This document shows, one piece after another, positions 11,356-22,753 of a stretch of 64,000 nucleotides of DNA. Under the pieces are notes generated by a model, which worked only from the letters and a program-made list of their open reading frames with translations, did not search any database and was not told the DNA's origin. Positions within the stretch are counted from its first letter, which is position 1; each line of letters opens with the position of its first letter. Both the position numbers and the translations under genes were made by a program. The stretch is from contig CADCXD010000005.1 in NCBI GenBank assembly GCA_902806575.1, positions 434,001 to 498,000 on the forward strand, given 5' to 3'. The stretch is from Jackrogersella multiformis (Eukaryota; Ascomycota; Sordariomycetes; Xylariales; Hypoxylaceae).

Positions 11356-13144
11356 ACTGGGAGAGTTTAGGGAGAGCACCTGGGAGAGGCGAATTCACAC
11401 AACCTACCTTACTGACGACAAGTCATCACGATTGGAAGACACCGACACGGCCAGCCACTTTCATGATAGGCGGAGGATGGGACGACGCGGACACAGCTAT
11501 AGCGTGTCTGGCTGATGGACTGGTCACTTTGCATTTCGGCTACGGGGCGTAAAGGAGACATACCAAAAGAACAGCATCCTGAACAAATGAAACGTTCAGT
11601 TCCCAATATTTTCTCACAATTATCTCAAATGACTTGTCTAGACCGAGACCTTTAGAATCGGAACGGAAATATCAGGAGATTGCTAACATCTTGCATTATT
11701 GGACCATGTCTACCTTCTTCGGGGTAGTGACCTCCATTAATGGCCTGACCCCAAGGTTCTATTGTTTGAAAGGGTATTCATTGTAAGGGATATATCCTGG
11801 GTAGTCACCTGTGTATAGCAGTAGACTCCCCCCGTAACTAGCGACCATATAAAAGAACGAGCCTTATAGACAGGCTTCGTGACTATGTCTACCTAGGTAC
11901 CCCTAACCTGATTACGGCATAATATAGCACCCCCATATCTTCGACATGGCCAAATCTAACGCAATACCCAAGTCCAAGCAATAATTTAAGGTCTCCCCTC
12001 TATACCGCAACTCCATCCCGATCACCCGCTCCGTGGTATATCTATCCCCAACCCACCCCCGCCGCGTAGCCTACTCGAACAAATCCGACAGCGTTTGGTC
12101 TGCTTCGTCTCCCTCTTGGTCCTTCCCCTCCCCTTCCCCTTCCTCGCCTGCTTGCTCCGCGCTGTACTGTACTAAGATTGTCGCTGTGCTGTCTGAATTA
12201 GTTGGACGAGTATTTACTCGACATGATTACATACCTACTTAGGGTAAGTATCTCTGGTTCTCGACGGCAACTCCGCGTTTTTTCATTGAAGGGCGGTGGG
12301 GAGGAAGTTAGGTACTTCCATGCCCCTGAACACATACTGATGCCGTGTCAAACCAATGCCATGAAATTATAGACTAGGTACCTCGGATCATTGTGCCCCC
12401 CTTGGACATCTCGCAGAAGGCAGGTAGGTCGATATGACACCAGAACGGCCTTCAAGACAAGACAAGACAAGACGGTATAGTATCGGCCAGCACCAGAGCG
12501 AGGGACATGACGGCAATATTCACGGCGGGGAGTAGGCAACATTAGCCGCGAATTGATGTGGCTATAGGGGTAGGTTCTTCGTAGGACATGACGATTAGGT
12601 ATAGATCCGAAACTCGTAGATATTTCCTTCACATAAGCTATGAATAGTTGTACCTAAATATATGCTAGGTATGGTATCGAGATCTAAATTTCTTGTGTAA
12701 AGGCAGTTAGTTTATTTCCGCGACCTTTGCTGCGAGCAGGTGCCTACCTTAGGTAAGTAGGTACTTAGGTGAGTAGATAGCTCTAGCATAGCTTCATAGT
12801 ATTGCGGGCTACTGGAGTTCCCTGAGAGGCAGCTTTGACAAGACCTCTATCTGATAATCTTGGAATCTACAATGTATTTAACATTGACCTATCATACATG
12901 AGCAATTATGGCGCCACCTACACGCATGTCTACCTAGGCAAGTACTCTTTCAAGGCGACCACTCGCATTACGCAAATCACGTTCGAAGGTGTTCCATGGT
13001 TGATGATAATGATGATGATGAACGACAAGTATTTTCCTTATAAGCCTCCGGATTTCTATGCCTTCATCTATGCCCCCGACTCCTAGTATTATACATAATG
13101 CACCTGTATGTACAATAACAATGCTCGCTGATGATGATGGTGGT
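11356..13144. other. Intergenic 3' of RPL23
   Basis: About 1.8 kb without a supportable gene. It contains an AAGAC pentamer run (about 12455-12475), dispersed CTAGGT motifs (11890, 12375, 12750-12770), and (GAT)n-type simple repeats around 13000-13020. It leads into the hairpin array. Confidence 0.5.
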
Positions 13145-13145
13145 G

Positions 13146-14303
13146 GGGTGGATGGGAGCTGGCCTAAGTATCCTAACGTCGCCATTCCACCCGCCTATGC
13201 AAAACGATGATGATGATGATGATGATTCCGATGAACGCTGTACCTTCCTATTCCGAACTCCCATGCTGAAATCCCAATGCCGCTTACGTATGTGTGAATA
13301 TACAATGCTGTCTCCCATCTAATCCTATATCCATGCCGAGGGCCCCGTAGAATCCCATTTTCTTACAACTCCTCCTTTTTCCATCCTTCCTCCTTTCACT
13401 TCCCACTTCCCCGAGCCTTTTTCTTTCTTCTTTGTTCAGTTTCACACCCCCGGGGGATGGTGTGCCAGGGTAGAGTAACATCTGGTCCAAGTATCCAGAA
13501 CGCACTCTACCCTGTTATGATGGGTGGGTGGATTTCGTGTTGGTCCAAGTATCCGGCCAGCTCTCCATCCCACCCATCATGAGAGTGTGAGGATGGAGGG
13601 ATGGACTGGGCTGAGTGTAGGTTCCAGTATCCTATTACTGGCCCATCCATCCCTCAGTTATTTATCCCCGGGGGTGTGAGAAGGTAGAAGATAGTTGGTC
13701 CAAGTATCCAACACTCCGTTTACCTTCCTCTATATGTTTAGACGGGTGGTAGTAGGTTGAGTTCGGTTGGGCACCCCACCCGTCCAATGCCTCGTGTGGG
13801 TAAAGGGTTAGCTGGGTGGCATCTAAACACCCCTCTACCCACACGGGCGATGCGGCCTAGCCGCACTAGAGTATCTCAAACACCGCCTACCCTCCCTCCC
13901 TGTAGGGCGGGTGGGAGTTCATCTAAGTTTATTTTTGCGCGAACATCCCACCCGCCCATGATAGCGGGCAGGCGGAGGGAGCTAGGTGAGGTGTAGCTGA
14001 GCATCCCTCCGCCTACACGGTGCAACACGGAAAAAGCTCCCGTGTTGTTTATCTATCCCCGGGCGGTGTTTGAAGGGTAGAGGGGAGTAGGTTGGGTGGC
14101 TTCTTAACACCCCTCTACCCTCTTTTCTGTTCGTGGGCGGGCGGGAGCCAGCTGAATCTTTTCTGGAAATGCCGCCCACCCACGATGGTGGATGGGTGGG
14201 AGCCAGGTTAGTTTTCTCTAGACATCCCACCCATCCAACGTCCTCCACCAAATGCAAGGCGAAGGGGGCAGGTGGCTAAATGCAGCGTCACCACCTGACA
14301 CCC
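13146..14303. repeat. Tandem array of about 14 two-part hairpins
   Basis: Imperfect inverted repeats follow one another with little spacing. Approximate units: 13146-13192, 13466-13514, 13517-13580, 13596-13655, 13680-13727, 13741-13784, 13793-13845, 13905-13957, 13970-14014, 14023-14047, 14074-14121, 14132-14184, 14189-14237 and 14264-14303. Most have an outer GC-rich stem of 7-16 bp, one arm mainly purine (GGGTGGATGG, AGGGTAGAGGGG) and the other mainly pyrimidine, an internal loop, an inner stem of 2-5 bp and a terminal loop. In nine units the terminal loop is exactly 9 bases. The loop is TCCAAGTAT in three units and CCTAAGTAT or TTCCAGTAT in two more. Arms differ between units yet keep pairing. 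A CCCCGGG-containing spacer recurs before the units at 13466, 13680 and 14074, suggesting a higher-order repeat. Between the first and second units lie GAT repeats and a pyrimidine-rich tract. The array ends about 40 bases from the stop of the next gene, so it may lie in that gene's 3' UTR. Confidence 0.8.
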
Positions 14304-14340
14304 TTCAATATATAGACGTTGTAGAGTGATGATATGACGG

Positions 14341-17300
14341 TTACTTCCCCGTCGTAGTGGCATCATCATTTCTATCGTCGGGTGTTGGTCGACTTATGGA
14401 TATAGGAGTTAAAGCGAGATCAGGTGTCGTTGGATTTTTCGTTTTGGTAGGCTTCACGTTCTCTTTCTTGGCGGCAAGCGTTGCGCGTCGTTTTGCAACA
14501 GCCGAGCTCATCGAGCCGGATGCCCATCGGGCTGGATTAATTAGTGTCAGCCTCCCTGTTCTCTCTCTCTCTCTCTTTTTTTTTTTTTGTTCCTATATGG
14601 TAATAACGAACTAGTGGTTAAAGGAACCCGACATACTTTTCATGGAGAGCGACATCTTCTCCGACTTAGTCATGGCGTTGTAGTCCTTGGCGGACTCTGC
14701 CTCAGCCTCTCCATTCGCAGCCCTGGGATCGTTAGACTGGGAGATTCCGTTGCTAACGACATTACCATTACCATTGTTCGCATCACCGTTTACGTTGCTA
14801 CTCATGCTCATGTTAGCCGGAGTCAAGCCCGCCGGGGTAGCCAACGAAGGCGCGCTAGACGCGTGGTCCGAGGCAAGACTTGACGCAGAATTATCAGGTC
14901 TCCAATTCTTTAATCTAATTTTTGGAGGTGGCTTCGTTGTCGAGGGTGCCTCCAGCTCCGGATGCTGCGGTACGGCGGGTTCCGGAGCGGGCTTCTCTTG
15001 CTTATCCTGCTTCTTGGCCTGGGGCTTCTTGGGTGTTCGTCGAGGACGCTTAGGCTTAGGTTCTTCAGTCAAGTCTTCATCGTTAACATCGTTAGTGAAC
15101 TTTCTCTGGCGCTTCTCACGAAGCTGATAGATACTAGTAGAAGCCACAGTCTCGACGGTTGCTGTCGATGAAGCGGTGAGTGGGCGCGTCTGTTCGGTTT
15201 GGACTGGAGGTACTATAGGAGGTGTAGTACTCAAGGGCTCGGGAGCCTTTTCAGAATTCTTCGCCGTTCTCCGACGGGTCGACTTTGCTGGTACTTGTGA
15301 CTCTGTACCATTCGGCACATTGCTTCCCTCGTCTGCAACTGGGCCGGCGAGTGCATCTGGGACGGGTGCAAGGACGGGTGCGGCTGTTCTTCGTCGACGC
15401 TTGCGGGATTTTTGCTCAACTTCTGCAACCTCCTCATTCTCCCTTTCTCTCTTAGTTGACGGCTTCGGTTCGGTATCGGGTTGCTGCGTTGATTCTATTC
15501 TTGGCTGAGTTTTGATCTTTAGAGTCACTATCAACGATTGTGGCAACTTACGCGTCTCCGAAGGCGCATTGGATAGGACTGACTCGGGTTCGGCCTTAGG
15601 TTCTGCTGTAGGCTCTGTTGTAGATTCTGTCGTCGGGTCTGCTGTAGGTTCCGCTGTAGGTTCCGGAACGGGATTCTTACGAGGCCGGCCACCCTTCCCT
15701 CTCTTCTTTGTCGGCTCCTTCTCGGGCTGGTGAGGTGCCAAGGTCGGAATGGGAGTAGCTGGGGCCTGAGATTTGGCCTGAGATTGAGCCTCAACTTCAA
15801 CTACGGCCTCGACCTGACTCTGGGACTGTGATTGAGGTTGAGACTGAACTTGCTCACTGTTGTCCTGGGTTTGGGCGCCGCGACGAGCTCGCCGTTGGAT
15901 AGGCGCCGGAGACGAGCCTCTACTAGAAGCCTCACCTCCCGCGTATCTCTCAGGAATTTTGCGAGTTCGCTTCCCTTGCACGATAACGGGGTCTTCCGCT
16001 TCTGCCGCCTTGGCTGTCTGCTTTGGTCGTTCGCGAAGTCGTCCCTGTCGGCCTAGGCCAGTTCGTTGCGCTATTGGATCCTGTCGGCCCATCTTATCTA
16101 CTCGCGGGTCATATTCAAATCCATAGACATTTGCCATGATCTTGTCTTGCTGGCGAGTGTACGCGACTAGAGGATCTGTGTTTTTCTCGGCTCTAGCGCC
16201 CTTGACGACAAAATCTTTTTGCAGCGGATTTGCGGCAGGATTTTTGCTGACAGTCATATTGTAACGACGTTGAAACGTTTCTTCTTCCCTTTGGTAACGC
16301 ACTGAATTGTCATGGTCATCAGTGAGCTTCTTGAGGGTCTTGAATTCATCCTGCCATGCAACCAATGCCTGGTTGGCAACTTCAAGTCTTCGGTAGAGAT
16401 CTGCCGCTGACAAAGACTTGACATCCTTGAACAGATCAGTAAACTCGGAAGCGGATCTTGTCTGTTTGTAACGATACTGTTTTCTCTCGGTGGCTTGTGT
16501 GGCCGTTGGTTCGGCGTCACCGGATGGTGAGTTTGCAGCAGTATCTGCAGGCGTCTCTTCAATAGCACCATCCACCTGGTAATTGGAAATTGCCTCTTCA
16601 CTGCCGTGTTCGTTGGCTATGCTAGATTCTACTTCCAGGCTAGCTTTAGGAGTCGCTTCAGCATTAACCTTGACGCTAGATTGAGGATTAACCTCGGCAC
16701 TAGCCTTTGGGCTAGATTCAGCCTCCACGTTAAGATCAGCCTCAACGTCATGATTGGGATCGGCTTCAGGACCCTGTTCAGGGTCGGGATCAGGCTCATC
16801 CGGCGCTGGGTAGTGGACAAATTGACCGTCGATATACGGAGTCAGGTGTTCTAATGAATCTAGTTCGACCTGATCACCACCCGCTTCGGGAGCGTTCTTA
16901 TCAATAAACTTCGCTTCATCGCTTTGCTCCTGGGGTATGTCCCCGTTCTTGTTGTTGACTTGAGACTGCGAATATTGTGATAGAAAAGATTGTGAAGCTT
17001 GTGAAGGTTGCGAAGTAGCAACTGAGTAGATGGAGGTTGTAAGTGGTATGTCAGAAGAACTTGTTGGAGGGGCGACTTTAGAGCCGTTAGATAAAGAACT
17101 GGAGCTGTTCTGCCTGAGAATTGATTCGTCTGATTCTGAACTGTGGTGCCCACCGACTTCGATGGTGTCTTGTACGTCGACATCATCGACCTGGTGTTCC
17201 GGCACGTAAGCCTGTGGCTCGGCTGTAGACTTCCTGTTGTTGCGTCGACGAGCAGTAGCCGGCGACGGCTGAGGCTGTTCTGAAGCGCGTCTCTTAGAAC

Positions 17301-17721
17301 GAGCTTCCAAGTCATCCTCTATCTCATTCTCATTGGTGGTGAAGTCGGTCTTGCGACGCTTGAATGAGCGAGAAGAATTAGGAGCTGCTAATTTGTTGGC
17401 GTGATTCTCGACCTCATCAAGCTGTTGCTCAAATGTATAGTCTACACGGGGACGCTTTCTCAAGGAGCGACCGCCTTTGCTGGCGGCATCATCTGGCGAA
17501 ACGTTTGTACTCTCGACCTGGCGACTGCGCATCCGGGTTTCTCTAGATCCGGAAGGGCTTGGGGTCTCGAAGGTGAATGAGTGAGGAGTGGTATTGGCCA
17601 CAGGGGTGTCAGAAGACGAGGGTTGATCCGCAAATTCGGATGGTCTTTGTGAAGTTGAAGATGGCGCAGGGTAGGTGTGTCTTTTACGACCACGACCTCT
17701 AGTGCTAGTAGAAGAATCCAT
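14341..17721 (-). CDS. Large AT-hook nuclear protein, function unknown
   Basis: Two exons, 14637-17721 and 14341-14531, give 1091 residues. The uninterrupted frame would stop soon after MSLSMKS, but a GTATGT donor at 14636 and a CAG acceptor at 14532 join MTKSEKMSLSMK to RWASGSMSSAVAKRRATLAA, a C-terminal motif I recall from related fungal proteins, so the spliced form is preferred. The protein is Ser/Pro/Glu-rich and mostly disordered. Basic clusters (KRRKTDF, KRTRKIPERYAGG, KSRKRRRRT) and an AT-hook-like KRGKGGRPRKNP near residue 677 suggest a chromatin role. A helical stretch LYRRLEVANQALVAWQDEFK lies near residues 444-475. Acidic (about 300-340) and TAEPTADPTTEPT-type (about 685-710) repeats are present. 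I cannot assign a complex; INO80/RSC-type accessory subunits are only a guess. Its 3' flank is the hairpin array. Confidence 0.8.
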
Positions 17722-19726
17722 AATGGGATCCAGAAGGGTGAGACTTGAGGTGTGGATGTTGATGGTGTATGGTAGAGGTCAAGAGGTCAAGTATAAGTGA
17801 AGTATGATGGTCCAAGTGAAAGAAGTTTCAATTCGGAGATTATGTAAGTGGGGAATACCACATCAGGGTACTGAAATATATGTTTGAAGGGTGCTTGCGC
17901 TGGTCGGATTGATCACGACGCAGGAGTATGTAAAAAAGAGAAGTGAGGACGGGAATGATGGTTATCGGTAGTATGAATATGATTTCTGCTACACGATGGT
18001 AAAATTTACTTTAGACGTGTGGTGGGCGTGGATGTAGAAGAAAAAGTTGGAAAATGGCGGTTGTAGTAAGTAAGGTGATGATGGATTATGGGTTAAAACT
18101 TGTACAGGCCAAGTAGGTACAGTAGGAAGAATTACTGACTGCTCAAGGAAGAACCCAAAAAACAGCAGCAGCTTCAAAATATAGGCTTCAAAAGTGTACA
18201 AGACCGAGTTCATATAGTCAACAAAAAGTAGAATAAAGTTTCAGAGCCGAACTTGTAAAAAGAGGCTGAAGTTTAAATAGTTGGTTAGTAAAAGTGAAGG
18301 CGATAGATAGGTTTGGTTGTTATGAGAAACGTGGTGAGAAAAGGTTGATAAAAAGGAGCTGGTAGAGCTGGGTTCCAAGTGTGGGTGAGAAAGAAAAAAA
18401 AGAAGTACATGGAGGTGATTGTTTTACGCGTCGTGTCGGAATATAACGAAATGTAAAGCTAGGGACGTACTTGCTTGAATATCATCGAGAATGAGAAGGT
18501 ACCTACCTATGATAGTTTTCGAATAATTAAGTTTTTCCAAGACTGGTGATTTCGCTGGTATGGTTTCTCTTGAACAGTCGTCTCCTTCCCGTTGCGAGCT
18601 GGAGGTCACCACATACTGACAACACTGGAGAAGGTCTGCTACCTACCGCTACCTACCGCTACCCACCTAGGTACTAGGTAATGCTAATTTCTAGAGGTTC
18701 GGCTGCCATAAGCCACAGGTGAAATCCTAATTTGGAGACACCAGCCCCCGCGCCTATACCTTTTAGGAAAAGGTCTCTAACCAATAGGATAACACGAACT
18801 CGCTGAGGTGCCCTTTAAAAGTGCCCTTTAACTATGCTTTTGGCCTAGCGTGTCTCTAACTTCCTTGTATTAGACATTGTACCTAGGTATTTTAGGTTAT
18901 TTTGGGTACCTCCTCAAGTTAGGTATGAAGATACCTAGGTACTTACTTAGACATGAATACGTACCTAGGTACCTAGCCTACATAGGTACGGTAGGTACGG
19001 TAGGTACGCGGGAGGTGACATGATCCAATGGCTCGTGCTTATGCCATCTGCTTCGGTCCCCCGGTCCAGTGACGACAGTTTGGGGAAACTGCCCAGGTGG
19101 TGCTGCTGAAAGCTTCCCGAGCCCGTTCCACTTCCCGAAACTCTTGAAAGGTCAAAAGGTCAACCACCACCGTCAATCTATTTAAGGTATTTATTATCCT
19201 ATACCGTACATCATACCATACCTCGCCATATACCATACACCATACTCCATACACCATACACCGTACACATATCGAATAAATCACCTTGTTTCAATCCCCA
19301 CTGCTGTTGACTTATCTCTTGCTTTTCTTATTAGTTGTCGAAATAGTGTTTGTTACATCTGCCGGTGAAATAATCCATAAACCCAGTTGCAGTCGAATCC
19401 CGCGAAACGATTGGCTCCCCTCGGCACTGCATACATACACATACATATAACACGTACACATACGCATACGCATACACTAACTTACACTTACACACATAAC
19501 GCCTAACCTTAGCTACATAGTGTATTGCAGGGGCACGACGAATCATATCCCACTAGTGGTGCCGTGGTGTTTTCTCCCTTAACATTCATTACCATAGCTC
19601 TCTGTAGAGAAAATCGTACTTCTAAACACGATCCTTTTCCAACGAGTATTTACCCCCTTGTCTATTGCCTCTTAACCGCAACCCCTCTTCAACAAAAAAC
19701 TCTATTCGCGACGATAATTATTCAAC
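17722..19726. promoter_or_regulatory. Divergent intergenic region between AT-hook gene and MTC1
   Basis: About 2 kb between two divergent starts, so it must hold both promoters. It contains dense CTAGGT/GGTACC motifs (18640-19015, including repeated CTACCTACCGCTACC), imperfect CCATACACCATA repeats (19195-19270) and CATACACATA-type repeats (19425-19500). I see no gene and cannot name transcription-factor sites with confidence. Confidence 0.4.
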
Positions 19727-21458
19727 ATGGCGGCGAAGCGATCAAAGGCCTCCACTGACGATGGTTTTAACCAACTCTTCGAGGGGATCGGCGACGATAA
19801 CAAAGGCAAGAAGGCCACTAGCAAATCTAAGCCAGCTACCTCCAAGAAACGAGGGAACAAGCTGGAGCAGGAACTTGCTGAACTAGAGAACGAACTCGAG
19901 GGCGAGGAGCCCGCAAGACCCCATACCCCTCGTATCAAGGAGACCGCTGCTAAGGCAGCCATCAAACGAACCAACACAGCAACTCCTCCACCGGGTGCCC
20001 CTCGACACTCCGAAGACAAGTCAGCCAACATCGTACGCAAGTCCGTCGACAGCACCCGCTCTCTCCACGCAAGTTTCACCCCGAGTGCCACCAGCTCTGA
20101 CCTTCAGGATGCCGAGAAGAAGGGACTGGTAGAACAGAACGCATCCGCTGATGCCGGTGCTGGTGGAGGTGGCTGGTGGGGTGGAATATTTGCTACGGCC
20201 AGCGCTACAGCAAACGCTGCCATGAAGCAGGCCGAAGCCGCGTACAAGGAGATCCAGCAGAACGAGGAGGCCAAGAAATGGGCTGATCAAGTCAGAGGCA
20301 ATGTTGGAGCTCTGAAGGGTCTAGGTAGGTCTACCAAACATAACGCCCCATGCCAATCTGCCGGGGGAAGCTTCCAAATTAACAACCTGAACTATAGGCG
20401 ACGGCATCCGCCACCGTGCTCTACCAACCTTCGCCAACATCCTCCACACGCTTGCCCCTCCTATTTCTTCGCACGAGCGCCTGCTTATCCACATCACTCA
20501 CGACATCGTCGGTTACCCGTCACTTGACCCTCTCATCTACGGCGTATTCAGCCGGGTCATGTCGCAGGTCGAAGGCGGCGACCTCCTCGTCATTCAGCGA
20601 GGCCATGAAAACACCGCTCGACGATCTTCCGACGCCTTCTACAAGGGATCCGCGAGCTCCGCCGGCTGGCGCGACGGCCCCTGGTGGAGGCAAGTCGACT
20701 CTCCCCGCGACCTCGGGGCAGTCAAGGGCCTCGTCGAAGGGACGAAGCTCTGCCGCGTCAGCGCCGAGAGCTACGCCCACGACTACTTCGCGGGCAGCGG
20801 CGGCGTCACCGAGGCGCAGAAACGCGCCCTGGAGCCCGTGAGCGAGGAGAACCCCGTCCGGATCAGCGACATCTTCCTCGCCGTCCAGCCCATCACCGTA
20901 GACGCCGACCCGGCGCTCTTCGCAGGCAACACGGCGGGCGAGGCGGAGAAGGAGGCCAGCGCCGTCGCCGACGACACCGCCGCCGAGACCCACGTCGCCT
21001 TCGCCGTGTACGTCCTGGACCCCATCCACGACATCGTGTACAGCGCCATAAGCCAGCACATCCCGGCCAAATGGATCCGGTGGCTGGACGCGCCGGCGCC
21101 GGTCCTGACGCCCGTCAGCGAGGACGAGGAGGAGAGCAGCGACGAAGACGAGGACGAGGAGGACGACCAGCAGCGGAAGCAGCGGCGCCAGCAGCAGCAG
21201 CAGCAGCGAGCCGAACCCGAGTCCCAAAGCGTGCCGGACGAGATCCGCGAGATCGTCGAGGGCGGCGGCGTCGACCCCAGAGAATGGGTGGCGGAGTGGG
21301 TCGAGGAGGCCCTGAGCCTGAGCGTCGGCGTCGTGGCGCAGCGCTACGTCGCCCGGCGCATGGGCGTCGGCGAGGGCGGCCTCGGCAAGGGCAAGCAGAA
21401 GGTCGAGGCGCTGCTGCTGGAGAACGCGGGCGAGGCCGCGAGGGCGGGGCTGATCTGA
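19727..21458 (+). CDS. mtc1: MTC1-like protein (maintenance of telomere capping 1)
   Basis: Two exons, 19727-20324 and 20398-21458, joined in phase with a 73-base intron (GTAGGT donor, CTATAG acceptor), give 552 residues. The layout matches the fungal MTC1 family: a basic/charged disordered N terminus (MAAKRSKASTDDGFNQLFEG), a Gly/Trp hinge GGGGWWGGIFATASATANAA, then the conserved domain from about residue 200 (HRALPTFANILHTLAPPISS, HITHDIVGYPSLDPLIYGVF, DIFLAVQPITVDADPALF, FAVYVLDPIHDIVYS, PAKWIRWLDAPAP). An acidic Asp/Glu run and a short polyglutamine (CAG repeat, about residue 463) interrupt the C-terminal part. In yeast, mtc1 mutants interact genetically with the telomere-capping allele cdc13-1; its biochemical role is unclear. 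GC content rises strongly in exon 2. Confidence 0.88.
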
Positions 21459-22753
21459 TCTAATGCGATTTGACTTAGGATGGAGGGTGATGGAGATGTT
21501 GGGGATGAGGGGCTTTGAATGAATGAATTAATGTATGGACGGATGGATGGATGGAATTGGAAGGGGGCCAACGAATGAACGAAAGATGGAGTGGCCGAGA
21601 CGTGTGCATAGGCCTACCTACTCCCCTCACGGTCTTGCGGCCTTGGTCTAGGTCCACTTACCTAGGTGTTGATGTTTTCCATCGGAGTCTAAGAGGGTAC
21701 CTCGAGGTGCCTAGGCACTTGAGTAGTGGTCGAGTTTTCATTTAATGCTGCTTGAACTTGAACTTGTGGAACTAGGTACGCAGATATATATGGAATCAAG
21801 AGAATTGTTTAATGATGATGATATTAATAATGAGAACAAGAAATGGGAATGGGAAATGGTTGATGGGGTGATGATGTGATGTCGAGGTAAGGTTTCTATG
21901 AGAAGTGTCGAGGTGTTTGCTACTTACCTAGGTACCTAGTGTAGGTATACTGGGGTAATAGGAGCGGTGGGAATGGTAGGGGAATTATCAAGGGGCACTA
22001 TCGAAGAGAAGAGTAAAGTATCACAAGATTTATGATGCTGGCTATAGGCTGCATTAAGGGGTTCGAAACATGTACGGGATATATTCTAACTTCTACACAG
22101 GTTAAGTAGGTAGGTGAATGGGTTGTTTGGCTAAAAGATATGAAATAGAGAGGGGTGGAAAATGTCGTTTAAGAGGTTCACTTGGATGCCGGTTGAAGAA
22201 TTGAACTAATATCTTTTCTCGTACCTATACATGGGCTCGGGTATTATGTTCTATAGGGATTACTTGAGTAAAAAGATTAGAAACAAAAGGAGACAGAAAA
22301 TCAGGTGGAAAAGAGAGAAAGCAGAAACGAAAAGAACATGAAAGAGAAGTAATAAGTAACAAAAGGGGAAAAGGAAAGTAAATGGATCAATAACAAGCAG
22401 CATATAACCCAGACGACGAGTTTGTCCAGCCAGTTAATCATAGGTAGACAGACATAAAATCTCAAACTCAAACGTATGAGCACGCGAATAGAGTAGAATA
22501 TAATTATTCACCTGCCCCATCCGAGACGATCGCATCAGCCTATCCATCTATCTATCTCCTCCTAACAGCCCCTGTTCTAATAGGTAACATCGATTGTAGT
22601 AGTAGGAGTATGAAACCATACGCAGCCGTCGAAACAACTCTAACTATGACTGCGACTACGATACACCCTCACCCCCTCCAGGACCACGACTATCAAGCAG
22701 AGCAGGGGTAGCCACACACCCACACCAAATCAAACCACAACACAACAAGAGCA
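21459..22753. other. Convergent intergenic region, MTC1 to malic enzyme
   Basis: About 1.3 kb between two 3' ends. It holds GGAT-type simple repeats (21535-21560), (GAT)-rich tracts (21815-21880) and CTAGGT motifs near 21650, 21935 and 22110. No gene seen. Confidence 0.5.

Noticed and set aside
13146..14303. CRISPR-like interpretation of the hairpin array
   Set aside because: There are no identical direct repeats with unique spacers, the units are inverted repeats of differing sequence, and the DNA is fungal.
20520..21463. Three long frames over MTC1 exon 2
   Set aside because: Only one joins in phase with exon 1 and carries family motifs; the others are Arg-rich or Leu-rich shadows of GC-rich sequence.
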